DNA from: Fictibacillus norfolkensis | Lineage (GTDB): Bacteria > Bacillota > Bacilli > Bacillales > Fictibacillaceae | Length of the DNA stretch: 64,000 bases | Assembly: GCF_014836645.1 (NCBI RefSeq) | Contig: NZ_JACSQM010000003.1 | Span: 62,001 to 126,000, forward strand | Direction: 5' to 3' | Part shown: one piece after another, positions 8,297 through 15,824 of the stretch | Position numbering within the stretch: the stretch's first letter is position 1 | Layout of the letters: each line of letters starts with the position of its first letter | Notes under the pieces: model-generated | What the model saw: only the letters and a program-made list of their open reading frames with translations | Told to the model about the DNA's origin: nothing | Database searches by the model: none | Position numbers and translations under genes: made by a program

Positions 8297-8331
8297 AGAT
8301 CATTCGTGTATTTGAATGATCTAATTTTTTT
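8297..8331 (+). terminator. Terminator closing the LXG cassette
   Basis: A nine-base stem AGATCATTC / GAATGATCT with an eight-base loop followed by AATTTTTTTA, 24 bases after the DUF4176-like stop codon. Confidence 0.85.
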
Positions 8332-8413
8332 ACTTTTGGAACCATTTCTTTATGAAAACCAACATTGGTTTAGTGAAAATTTTAAAAATTAATAAAATAG
8401 GAAAGGCGATCAA

Positions 8414-8602
8414 ATTAAAGAGAAAATTGAAAATCATTTAAGTGAAGCAGGGTTTATCATTCTATTAATTGGAGTTGTATTAGCGCTGTTTACGGCTTTA
8501 ATTAGTACAAAAGGATTTTGGAGAACTACTGCTTTTAGTGGAATCGGTTTGTTTTTAATTATCTTTATTTTTGGAGTGTTATCTTTTATCGGAGTAATAT
8601 AA
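8414..8602 (+). CDS. Small two-helix membrane protein with possible ATT start
   Basis: The frame KEKIENHLSEAGFIILLIGVV onward (62 residues) holds two hydrophobic helices and runs to TAA at 8602. A good ribosome site (AGGAAAGG) lies 6 bases before the codon ATT at 8414, exactly where ATG would be expected, and a stop codon lies just upstream, so no ATG, GTG or TTG start exists for the full protein. Either ATT is used as a rare start or a G-to-T change has silenced the gene. Family unknown. It precedes the MarR-like operon on the same strand. Confidence 0.45.
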   Translation: MKEKIENHLSEAGFIILLIGVVLALFTALISTKGFWRTTAFSGIGLFLIIFIFGVLSFIGVI

Positions 8603-8613
8603 ACCTTTCTTTC

Positions 8614-8650
8614 ATATCGTATGATAAGATATAATCTTTAATAACGATAT
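8614..8650 (+). promoter_or_regulatory. Promoter with flanking inverted repeat for the MarR-like operon
   Basis: The arms ATATCGT (8614-8620) and ACGATAT (8644-8650) flank a -10 like TATAAT (8630-8635), just upstream of the MarR-like gene. An inverted repeat bracketing the core promoter fits autorepression by the MarR protein. The -35 is weak. Confidence 0.5.
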
Positions 8651-8666
8651 AAAAGAGGTGGTTATC

Positions 8667-9080
8667 ATGATTAGTTCGTCAAAGTTAAATCAATATTGGA
8701 CAGATATCTATTTTCACTTGCACTACCCTCACGGGGAGAAAATTACTCATCAAGTGGTACGAATACTACAATTAATTGATAAGAAAGATAGGGTAGTTGT
8801 GAATGATGTGGCAACTCACCTCGAGATTTCTCACAATACGGCTTCTGAGCATGTGAAGCGAATGATTAATAAGAACTATATAGAAAAGAAACGTGATCAG
8901 AATGATGAACGAAAAGTCATTCTGCAGTTAACGGATTTTGGGAAAAACGTACTTCATGAGAATACGAGCCTAGATGAAGAAAAGTTGAATCATATTTTTA
9001 GTGATATGGATGAAGTTGAAAAGGAGTTAATCTCAAAGGCATTCAAACTACTAAGTGAGCGTGCGAAATCATGTATGTAA
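8667..9080 (+). CDS. MarR-family transcriptional regulator
   Basis: A 137-residue winged-helix protein. The helix-turn-helix is at about residues 45-68 (VNDVATHLEISHNTASEHVKRM) followed by the wing with the family's charged hairpin (IEKKRDQNDERKVILQLTDFG), and helices for dimerisation flank it. The start is ATG 8667 because AGAGGTGG lies five bases before it; GTG 8658 is inside that site. The stop overlaps the start of the next gene by ten bases, so the pair is an operon. It probably represses its own promoter through the inverted repeat at 8614-8650; the ligand is unknown. Confidence 0.85.
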   Translation: MISSSKLNQYWTDIYFHLHYPHGEKITHQVVRILQLIDKKDRVVVNDVATHLEISHNTASEHVKRMINKNYIEKKRDQNDERKVILQLTDFGKNVLHENTSLDEEKLNHIFSDMDEVEKELISKAFKLLSERAKSCM

Positions 9081-9418
9081 TCATGAAAATCCTAATTTCT
9101 GCAGGAGTAATAGCAGCTGTTACCGAAATTGCTAGAAGGTTTCCTAGCTTTGGTGGAATGGTAGCTGCTCTCCCACTCGTTAGTTTGTTAAGCATCATCT
9201 GGCTTTATGTACAAGGAGAGCAAACCAAAACGTTAAGCAATTTTGCACTTGGAGTTCTTTGGGGGTTCCCGGCGACTGCCGTTTTATTGATTATCGTTTA
9301 TGTTTCATTAAAGCATTCATTCTCATTAATCGCGTGCTTAGGTTTAGGTATAAGCGGTTGGTTACTATGTATTTTGCTTCAAGAGGTGGCTTTTAAATTT
9401 GTGAAAAACATTGTTTGA
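9071..9418 (+). CDS. DUF3147-like small membrane protein
   Basis: A 115-residue protein with four hydrophobic helices. The order 'EIARRFPSFGGMVAALPLVSLLSIIWLY' is typical of the DUF3147 family of unknown function. It starts at ATG 9071 inside the end of the MarR-like gene (translational coupling). Co-expression with a MarR regulator suggests a membrane function that responds to a small molecule, for example export or stress, but nothing more can be read from the sequence. Confidence 0.75.
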   Translation: MYVIMKILISAGVIAAVTEIARRFPSFGGMVAALPLVSLLSIIWLYVQGEQTKTLSNFALGVLWGFPATAVLLIIVYVSLKHSFSLIACLGLGISGWLLCILLQEVAFKFVKNIV

Positions 9419-9462
9419 GGATTGTTGATGGTCAACTAAGTATCTTTAAAAGAGGTGGAAAA

Positions 9463-9657
9463 ATGCAAAACACAAACTTTCCTTCAAAATTAGGCAAACC
9501 CGCTGAAAGAGCTTTAACATCTGCTGGCATCTCGACAATCGAACAACTAACAAATTGGAGGGAAGCAGATTTAAAGAAATTACATGGTATGGGTCCAAAA
9601 GCGATGGAGAAGCTCTTTGCTGCATTGCAAGAAAGAGGACTGTCATTTAAGAAATAG
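9463..9657 (+). CDS. Small helix-hairpin-helix DNA-binding protein
   Basis: A 64-residue protein resembling the C-terminal domain of RNA polymerase alpha: 'LGKPAERALTSAGISTIEQL' followed by the hairpin 'LHGMGPKAMEKLFAALQERG'. Such stand-alone helix-hairpin-helix proteins bind DNA backbone non-specifically. The start is ATG 9463 behind AGAGGTGG; an upstream in-frame GTG/TTG would include the ribosome site. It stands alone, 44 bases after the DUF3147-like gene, and may be part of that transcript. Confidence 0.75.
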   Translation: MQNTNFPSKLGKPAERALTSAGISTIEQLTNWREADLKKLHGMGPKAMEKLFAALQERGLSFKK

Positions 9658-9692
9658 TACATTGTTTTATATATAAAAAGGAGAACGATTAC

Positions 9693-10619
9693 ATGTTACA
9701 GACAACACTCGAAAAAGCATCAGTTAACGATGCGGTACATTTAACAGCAATTATGAAAAAAACCTTTGATTATGAAGCGGAGAAGTGGATTTCGAACCGT
9801 GACATCATCGATTATAATATTCAGCCGCCTGGATACACATCTGTTGAAATGACTAAATATATGATTAGAGAATTAGAATATTTTAAAGTAATGTACGATG
9901 GTTTACTTGTTGGAGGAATCATAGCCACAATTTCAGGAAAGTCATACGGAAGGATTGATCGGATTTTTATTAATCCAGAACATCAAGGTAACGGGATTGG
10001 ATCTGCAGTTATCAACTTGATTGAAAAAGAATTTCCATTTGTAAGAGCTTGGGATCTAGAGACATCGAGCAGACAGCTTAATAACCATCACTTTTATAAA
10101 AAGATGGGTTATGTTGTGACTTTTGAAGGTGAAGAAGAATATTGCTTTGTAAAACATATTAAGCAGCCAGTGCAACATGAGAGTATGTTGAAGGATCAAA
10201 ATTTATCTTATAAACAAATTGAAAACTCTGATCTAAGTCGCTCTGAATTTTACCAAGTTACGATGGAAGGCAGTTCGGTGAGTAATAGTAATGTGAGCCA
10301 TATACATATGAGCAATTGCAATTTAAGTCATTCTAAGTTTCAAAATATTAACTTTAGAAAAACGATGTTTGCCGATTTGAATTTATCAGATAGTGAATTC
10401 ATTTATGTCACGTTAAGTGGTGCGCGATTCCTAGATACGAACCTTGGTGACAAAACTACCCCACTTATATTTGAAAGGTGCGATCTTACTGGTTCCAAAC
10501 TAATAAATTGTGACCTTAAACATGTTGAGATTGAAAACAGCGATATTACCGGTATGAAAATTGATAACATTCCTGTTGAAGAATTGCTTCACTTGTACTA
10601 TCAATCTAGTAAAAGCTAA
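9693..10619 (+). CDS. GNAT acetyltransferase fused to a pentapeptide-repeat domain
   Basis: A 308-residue two-domain protein. Residues about 5-165 form a GNAT acetyltransferase: the acetyl-CoA loop is in HQGNGIGSAVINLIE (about 110-124) and the strand before it ends RIDRIFINPE; the terminal HHFYKKMGY motif is present. Residues about 170-295 are a right-handed pentapeptide-repeat helix (A/C/S/T/V-D/N-L/F-S/T-x repeats such as SNSNVSHIHMSNCNLSHSKF and CDLTGSKLINCDLKHVEIEN). GNAT enzymes acetylate amines or proteins; pentapeptide domains often mediate protein contacts or mimic DNA. The substrate is unknown. It begins at ATG 9693 behind AAAAGGAGAA. Confidence 0.85.
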   Translation: MLQTTLEKASVNDAVHLTAIMKKTFDYEAEKWISNRDIIDYNIQPPGYTSVEMTKYMIRELEYFKVMYDGLLVGGIIATISGKSYGRIDRIFINPEHQGNGIGSAVINLIEKEFPFVRAWDLETSSRQLNNHHFYKKMGYVVTFEGEEEYCFVKHIKQPVQHESMLKDQNLSYKQIENSDLSRSEFYQVTMEGSSVSNSNVSHIHMSNCNLSHSKFQNINFRKTMFADLNLSDSEFIYVTLSGARFLDTNLGDKTTPLIFERCDLTGSKLINCDLKHVEIENSDITGMKIDNIPVEELLHLYYQSSKS

Positions 10620-10650
10620 GACCACTGAAAGAACAAAAGGAGATCAACAA

Positions 10651-11565
10651 ATGATTCAGCAACTAAACGGTCAACAAATCGTAATCAGAGAAAAAAAGTT
10701 ATACGTAGAACGGTACGGTTCAAATGATAAACCAGCTATCCTTTATCTTCACGGCGGTCCTGGAGAGAGTTGTAATGATTTTTCTTATCATCAAGCAGAG
10801 AGATTAGGAGAACACTTTCATCTTATCTTAATTGACCAAAGAGGCGTTTGTCGTTCTGAAAACATAGAAAAGGACGAACCATTTGGATTTCAAGATTTGA
10901 TTGATGATTGTGAAGCTCTCCGAGAGCATTTACATATAAAAAAGTGGTCACTCATCGGTCATTCATTTGGTGGTTTTTTAGCACTAGCTTATGTTCGGCA
11001 GCATCCTGATTCCATAGAGAAAGTGATTTTTGAAGGACCTACCTTTGATTTTGAACTAACATCCAGAAGTCTTATTAGAAAGACTGCTCATTTACTTAAG
11101 AAGTATGGGCAACATGAGGGATACGAAAAAGGATTGCTCCTTGCTGAGGGAGATCATTCCATTCGTGAATTAACAGAAGAATATATGAAGTTGAGTGATG
11201 AGTTAGGTGAGAACCGTATGGAGATCTATCGGCATAATCATAATAACCCAACTGATTATTATTCATTTTATTCTGAGGAAGAATGGGACGAATTCTATGA
11301 CCGTTCAGAGCACCACTACAATTTGTTAAGAGAGGAAGGCAAGATATTTGATTCTTTGTTAGATGACATTAAGTTTGTTGAAAATCCGATGTTGTTACTC
11401 GTTGGAAAATATGATGCTTGTACGTGTGATAAACATTTTGAGGTGTTCGAGCGAGATGCTATTAACGGAGAAATCTTTATCTTTGAAGAAAGTGGTCACA
11501 CTCCTCATTACGAGGAGTCAGATAAGTTTAAGCAAATTATCATTGAATATTTGCAAAAATTGTAA
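10651..11565 (+). CDS. Alpha/beta hydrolase, proline iminopeptidase-like
   Basis: A 304-residue alpha/beta-hydrolase of the S33 (proline iminopeptidase) type. The oxyanion motif HGGPGES (about residues 38-44), the nucleophile elbow GHSFGG (about 108-113), the acidic residue in GKYDACT and the catalytic His in ESGHTPHYEE near the C-terminus are all visible. It should hydrolyse a small ester or an N-terminal amino-acid amide in the cytoplasm; no signal peptide is present. The start is ATG 10651, eight bases after AAAGGAG. A palindromic terminator follows the stop. Confidence 0.88.
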   Translation: MIQQLNGQQIVIREKKLYVERYGSNDKPAILYLHGGPGESCNDFSYHQAERLGEHFHLILIDQRGVCRSENIEKDEPFGFQDLIDDCEALREHLHIKKWSLIGHSFGGFLALAYVRQHPDSIEKVIFEGPTFDFELTSRSLIRKTAHLLKKYGQHEGYEKGLLLAEGDHSIRELTEEYMKLSDELGENRMEIYRHNHNNPTDYYSFYSEEEWDEFYDRSEHHYNLLREEGKIFDSLLDDIKFVENPMLLLVGKYDACTCDKHFEVFERDAINGEIFIFEESGHTPHYEESDKFKQIIIEYLQKL

Positions 11566-11567
11566 TT

Positions 11568-11600
11568 GGAAGACCATATATGTGGTCTTCATTTTAAATT
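11568..11600 (+). terminator. Terminator after the hydrolase gene
   Basis: Perfect stem GAAGACCA / TGGTCTTC around a six-base loop followed by ATTTTAAATTTT, immediately after the hydrolase stop. Confidence 0.7.
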
Positions 11601-11787
11601 TTATCTTATAGACGTCGCTTCTGTTTTGAATAAGTTTTCTATAATGTTTTGTGGTAGATGTAAAGTTAATTCTTCTTTTTTTCCCACATATAGGCTGAAT
11701 GTTCTTCTGATAACTGAACTTCGTAAGAGTCAGCGTGACATAAATAGGTAAGTAATACTACTTTTCTAGTGGGGTTTGTAAAAAAAA
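11601..11787 (-). pseudogene. C-terminal remnant of a Nudix-type hydrolase
   Basis: Read on the minus strand, this stretch encodes VVLLTYLCHADSYEVQLSEE and then HSAYMWEKK, followed after a one-base shift in an A-run by EELTLHLPQNIIENLFK and a stop at 11601. The 'LTYLC...LSEEHxxYxW...KEEL..LP.N' pattern is what I recall from the C-terminal third of Nudix hydrolases. No Nudix box remains upstream; the N-terminal part is replaced by the start region of the next plus-strand gene. It is therefore a degraded fragment without function. Confidence 0.5.
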
Positions 11788-11822
11788 TAGGATAAACAAT
11801 TTTTAATAGGTAGAGGTGAACA

Positions 11823-12383
11823 ATGAAACTTGTATTATTATTTGGTCCACAAGCGGTTGGGAAGATGACTGTTGGACATGAGTTAGAGAAGGTTACAAAG
11901 TTAAAGCTGTTCCATAACCATATGACGATCGACCTTGTTACACCATTTTTTGAATATGGTTCTGAGGAAGGGCGTAGACTGGTAAACTTATTTCGTTCAG
12001 AGATCTTTCAGACATTTGCGCAGAGCGATCAGTATGGGATGATTTTTACATATGTTTGGGCTTTCAATTATCAGGAAGATTGGGAGTTTGTTGAAAGTGT
12101 TTGTCAGGTATTTGAGAAGGAGGGTGCAGAGATCTATTTTGTCGAACTTGAATCTGATCTAGAGACAAGGCTCCAAAGAAACACTACTCCTCATAGGTTA
12201 GACCATAAACCTTCTAAAAGAAATATTAAGTGGTCAGAAAATGATGTAAAGACATCGATGGAAAAGTACCGTTTGAACTCTGAAGAGGGAGAGATAAAAA
12301 GAGAAAATTATCTTCGAATCAACAACGAAAATTTAAACCCTGATGAAGTAGCTGCACAAATAAAATATACATTTAGCTTATAA
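11823..12383 (+). CDS. P-loop NTPase, shikimate-kinase-like small ATPase
   Basis: A 186-residue protein with a Walker A loop at residues 8-16 (GPQAVGKMT) right at the N-terminus, followed by the kinase-like 'FHNHMTIDLV' motif, and an arginine-rich lid (LETRLQRNTTPHRLDHKP, about 115-132). The architecture is that of small nucleoside or antibiotic kinases of the AAA_18/shikimate kinase group. The substrate is unknown. It begins at ATG 11823 behind AGAGGTGA. It ends in a bidirectional terminator shared with the convergent SRPBCC gene. Confidence 0.75.
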   Translation: MKLVLLFGPQAVGKMTVGHELEKVTKLKLFHNHMTIDLVTPFFEYGSEEGRRLVNLFRSEIFQTFAQSDQYGMIFTYVWAFNYQEDWEFVESVCQVFEKEGAEIYFVELESDLETRLQRNTTPHRLDHKPSKRNIKWSENDVKTSMEKYRLNSEEGEIKRENYLRINNENLNPDEVAAQIKYTFSL

Positions 12384-12409
12384 AAAAGGACCTCGGAGGT
12401 CCTTTTTTG
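12383..12409. terminator. Bidirectional terminator
   Basis: The stem AAAAAAGGACCT / AGGTCCTTTTTT with a three-base loop lies between two convergent genes and can serve both strands. Confidence 0.9.
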
Positions 12410-12413
12410 CTGC

Positions 12414-12878
12414 TTATACGTGAAAATCTGGTGCTTTGTCTGCCACAAGGTTTAATTGGATGCCGTGTTCCAAATACGCTTTTAGCCCACACAATACCAT
12501 TGTATATCCTCCCATTGCATCAATGGCATGGTTTAGTACTTCATCACCATTGCCGGTAAAACCAGCATTTGTGATGTTAACCATAGTTTCATTATTGTTG
12601 CGAGAAGTAAATGACCACTCCACTGTTGTTCCATTGGAAGATGCAATCAAAATGCGTTTATTTGTTTCTAATTCTTTAACATAAATCTCGTCGGACACTC
12701 CGTACATTTCCCATTCCCACAAAACTTTTCTTCCTTCTGATAGTCTTCCACTGCTTTTAGTAAACCAGAATTTTGTAGTGATGTCAGGCTCTATAAAAGC
12801 TTCAAATACGAGGTTAGCTGGTTTCCTAATAAGCATTTCTGTGCGTACGACAGGATTCAAGTTAATAGACTTATTCAT
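12414..12878 (-). CDS. SRPBCC/AHSA1-domain protein
   Basis: A 154-residue protein of the START/AHSA1 superfamily: opening beta-strand 'VVRTEMLIRKPANLVFEAFIEPDITTKFWFTKSSG', then 'VLWEWEMYG', and the C-terminal helix 'GDEVLNHAIDAMGGYTMVLCGLKAYLEHG'. Such domains form a deep hydrophobic cavity for lipids or ring compounds, or act as co-chaperones; the ligand is unknown. The start is taken as ATG 12878 behind AAAGGAG; an upstream in-frame ATG (12908) precedes that ribosome site and is unlikely. Confidence 0.82.
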   Translation of the reverse strand: MNKSINLNPVVRTEMLIRKPANLVFEAFIEPDITTKFWFTKSSGRLSEGRKVLWEWEMYGVSDEIYVKELETNKRILIASSNGTTVEWSFTSRNNNETMVNITNAGFTGNGDEVLNHAIDAMGGYTMVLCGLKAYLEHGIQLNLVADKAPDFHV

Positions 12879-13108
12879 ATTTTCTCCTTTCTTTGTACGT
12901 TTCTGCATGGTTTTATTTCATTTTATTATAGAAGAATTAGTTATTAGGAACAACGCTTCTATAGAATTTTAATTACAATGCTTCACATAAAGAACAAAAT
13001 GTTACATGTATATTTTTTGAAATTAGGGTGGGAAAATCATCACCAATGTTATATGGTGTGTATATAGATATAAACACTATAACAGTTTCAAAAAGGTGGA
13101 TGATGTTT

Positions 13109-13834
13109 ATGAACCGATGGCAACAAGCATTTCGGCTATCAAAATTTGAATTAATACATTCAAAGAAAAGTATTTTAATCTTACTTTTTTTATTAGCGCC
13201 ATATTCGTTTTTCTTGACGATGTCCATTAGTTCGTACTTAGAAGAACACTTTATGCTTTATGATATTTTCTTTTTAGTTACTTTTGGTGTTGCAGCCATA
13301 TGGGCTAAACCGAAGGAATATCAGTATCAAAGAATCGCTGACGATATGTGGGCACAGCCGTTTACAGTCTTTCTTAACCAACTTCCTATTCCAAGAGAGA
13401 TTGTGGTAAGAAGCCGATTTATTATTTATTTTATTTACTCACTTCCGTTCCATCTAGCAGTATTAGTGATCATGTATAGCTTTGCTCCTGAATTGCGACA
13501 AACGTTACCGCCCCTTGAGTTTATAGCATTTTCACTCATCTGGCTGAGCTTTGGGATCTGTTATGGAAGTGTATATCCCGCAAGTGATTCAGGAGATAAA
13601 GTCACGAATGTGAAGATGGCGTTTTACGCAGTAGTTTTATTAGGAAGTTTCACCTTATTATTATTCGCTGTTCCTTACCTCTCGAGTCATGGATTAGTGG
13701 GACTTACCATTTTGCTCGCAAGCAAATGGCCCATCGTTTCATCTGTAATATCCGTATTCGCAGCCGGTGTAAGTGTTGTATTTTGGATGAGATATATGAA
13801 AAAACATATAAATAAATTGGATTATTTTCAGTAA
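13109..13834 (+). CDS. ABC-2-like membrane permease subunit
   Basis: A 241-residue polytopic membrane protein with about six helices (from residue 22 onward), without an obvious catalytic motif. It starts at ATG 13109, nine bases after AGGTGG; two ATGs just upstream lie too close to that site. It is the first gene of a five-gene cluster with a GntR repressor, two ABC ATPases and a second permease, so it is probably the membrane partner of the ATPase at 14259. Similar GntR-ATPase-permease sets (YtrA/BcrA type) handle envelope-active antibiotics; that role is inferred here. Confidence 0.7.
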   Translation: MNRWQQAFRLSKFELIHSKKSILILLFLLAPYSFFLTMSISSYLEEHFMLYDIFFLVTFGVAAIWAKPKEYQYQRIADDMWAQPFTVFLNQLPIPREIVVRSRFIIYFIYSLPFHLAVLVIMYSFAPELRQTLPPLEFIAFSLIWLSFGICYGSVYPASDSGDKVTNVKMAFYAVVLLGSFTLLLFAVPYLSSHGLVGLTILLASKWPIVSSVISVFAAGVSVVFWMRYMKKHINKLDYFQ

Positions 13835-13854
13835 AGAAGGGAGGAAGCATTTAA

Positions 13855-14262
13855 ATGGAACTTCCTATTAAGCTTTCTAGAGATTCCAGGGTTCCCATCT
13901 ACCACCAGATAGAAGGACAAATTAAAGCACTAATTGTTAGTGGTAAGTTACCAGCAGGTTCACCTCTCCCTTCCATTCGAGCACTTTCAAAAGACTTAGA
14001 GATCAGTGTTATTACTACTCGGCGGGCTTATCAAGATTTAGAGTACGGAGGCTTTATCAAAACAACGCAAGGAAAAGGAACTTTCGTTGCTGAAGTGGAG
14101 GTAAAAAAAATGGAGAAGTTAGCAGTATCATCTGTATCTGAGGCGATTGAAAAAGGTGTAGAAACCGCTCTTCGACACAATTACTCAGTAGATGAAATTC
14201 GATCTGTGTTTGAAGAAGTGCTAGCAAGACTTAAAGATAACGATCGAGGTGGTAGTGAATGA
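13855..14262 (+). CDS. GntR-family (YtrA subfamily) transcriptional regulator
   Basis: A 135-residue regulator with only the N-terminal winged helix and a short dimerisation tail, as in the YtrA subfamily. The helix-turn-helix runs from about residue 10 to 75: 'VPIYHQIEGQIKALIVSGKL', 'LPSIRALSKDLEISVITTRR', 'GKGTFV'. YtrA proteins repress adjacent ABC transporter operons and respond to cell-envelope stress. It begins at ATG 13855 behind GGGAGGAAG and ends in an ATGA overlap with the next gene, so it is co-translated with the ATPase. Confidence 0.9.
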   Translation: MELPIKLSRDSRVPIYHQIEGQIKALIVSGKLPAGSPLPSIRALSKDLEISVITTRRAYQDLEYGGFIKTTQGKGTFVAEVEVKKMEKLAVSSVSEAIEKGVETALRHNYSVDEIRSVFEEVLARLKDNDRGGSE

Positions 14263-14888
14263 AACTTTGTACACAAATTGAAAGAGTTGAGAAAACAGTG
14301 GATGATTTCACAGTTGGTCCAATAGATTTAGATATTGAACTCGGTACGATTACGGCACTAATTGGCAACAACGGTGCAGGGAAAAGCACACTCATAAAAA
14401 TGATGATGAACCTAGTGAAACCGGACAACGGCCTATTGTTGCATTTTGGAACAAATATTAAGTCCAGTGAACATTGGAAACAAGAAGTTGCATATCAACC
14501 ACAATCTGTTCTAGGTTGTGATTTGTTAACTGGTAATCATCTAAGAGATTTAATGGCACCCTGGTATAAAAATTGGGATCAAGAAATGTTTATGAATCTT
14601 GTAAAGACGTTTGAAATTGATCTCAATAAAAGGTTCATAAAAATGTCTAAAGGCATGGGTAAATATGAAAAAGAAGAATTAGCTTTTCGATATAAGCGCT
14701 ATTGGTTTGAAGATGCATTGGGGATCGAAAGGATTCCTGGTGAGATCGACCGGTTGAACGATCGTTTGCTCATTTCTAATGATGTAGAACAAACTGACAC
14801 ATACTTGAAGAAAAACGAGATAAAAATTATGCAATCAGAGGTTTTAGAAGTAGAAGAAATTATAACTTACATGCTAATGGGGAGGTAA
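14259..14888 (+). CDS. ABC transporter ATPase lacking Walker B (internal deletion)
   Basis: A 209-residue ABC ATPase with an intact Walker A (IGNNGAGKSTL, about residues 35-45) and Q-loop region (VAYQPQSVLG), and the beginning of the signature (MSKGMG, about residue 128). Then, instead of Walker B (LLLDEP), D-loop and switch His, the sequence jumps directly to 'KYEKEELAFRYKRYWFED', which in YtrB-like proteins lies some 70 residues later. The frame is preserved. Without Walker B it should not hydrolyse ATP, so the transporter is probably defective, unless it works with the second ATPase. ATG 14259 overlaps the regulator's stop. Confidence 0.8.
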   Translation: MKLCTQIERVEKTVDDFTVGPIDLDIELGTITALIGNNGAGKSTLIKMMMNLVKPDNGLLLHFGTNIKSSEHWKQEVAYQPQSVLGCDLLTGNHLRDLMAPWYKNWDQEMFMNLVKTFEIDLNKRFIKMSKGMGKYEKEELAFRYKRYWFEDALGIERIPGEIDRLNDRLLISNDVEQTDTYLKKNEIKIMQSEVLEVEEIITYMLMGR

Positions 14889-14891
14889 GAG

Positions 14892-15824
14892 ATGATGAAT
14901 GAACGCATATTAAAAGTAGAGAGATTAGGGAAATCGTTTAAAGATAAGAGAATTATTTCGGAAATCTCTTTTGAAGTACATCGTGGTGAGATCATGGGGA
15001 TTCTTGGGCCAAATGGTGCAGGGAAATCTACAACGATCCGTAACATTATGGGCATTATGTATCCAGATGAAGGATCCATTCATTTTCATGGGAATTCTGA
15101 AATTCCTCGTCATAAAATAGGCTATCTACCTGAGGAGAGAGGTTTGTATAAAAACGTAAACGTGATGGATATCTTGCTTTATTTCGCTGAACTTAAAGAT
15201 TATCCACAAAAGAAGGCGAAGAAACGTGCTCTGGAGTATTTAGAGAAATTCGGACTTGCTGGTAAAGAGAATACAAAGGTAGAAGAGCTGTCCAAAGGGA
15301 TGGGGCAAAAAGTTCAATTGATCGCGGCGATTATTCACGAACCAGAACTGCTAATTCTAGATGAACCGTTTTCAGGTCTTGACCCTGTAAGCCAAGAGGT
15401 ATTTAAAGAAGAAATTAAAGAACTTGCAGCCAATGGCACAGCGATTCTCCTTTCTTCTCATCAGATGAATATGGTCGAAGAATTATGTGATCGATTATTT
15501 ATGATACATCGAGGCAAGAAAGTGATTTATGGTGCCATGGAAGATGTAAAGAGAGAATACGCAAACTTCAAATGTACGATTATAGGTGACAATCCTGAAG
15601 AACTGTTGCGTAATATCCCATCTGTTCATCGCGTTGAGAGTAAAGATGATCGAACGATTCTTTACTTAGAGCAAGACGTTCACATTCCAACCTGGCTTAG
15701 AGAGCTGCCAGGAGAGTTGAATGTATATGAATTAATAATCGATCGTGTATCATTGCATGAGATTTTTATTGATATCGCTTCTGATAAAAACATGATTGTG
15801 AAAGAAGGTGTGAAGCATGCGTAA
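14892..15824 (+). CDS. ABC transporter ATP-binding protein, NatA/YhaQ-like
   Basis: A 310-residue ATPase with every motif intact: Walker A LGPNGAGKST (about residues 37-46), Q-loop in GYLPEERGLY, signature LSKGMGQKVQ (about 137-146), Walker B LLILDEPFSG (about 157-166) and switch SSHQM (about 192). A C-terminal domain of about 90 residues follows, as in NatA/YhaQ. It energises the permease encoded next, whose start overlaps its end by eight bases. It begins at ATG 14892 behind GGGGAGGTAAG. The substrate is unknown; relatives export sodium or toxic compounds. Confidence 0.9.
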   Translation: MMNERILKVERLGKSFKDKRIISEISFEVHRGEIMGILGPNGAGKSTTIRNIMGIMYPDEGSIHFHGNSEIPRHKIGYLPEERGLYKNVNVMDILLYFAELKDYPQKKAKKRALEYLEKFGLAGKENTKVEELSKGMGQKVQLIAAIIHEPELLILDEPFSGLDPVSQEVFKEEIKELAANGTAILLSSHQMNMVEELCDRLFMIHRGKKVIYGAMEDVKREYANFKCTIIGDNPEELLRNIPSVHRVESKDDRTILYLEQDVHIPTWLRELPGELNVYELIIDRVSLHEIFIDIASDKNMIVKEGVKHA

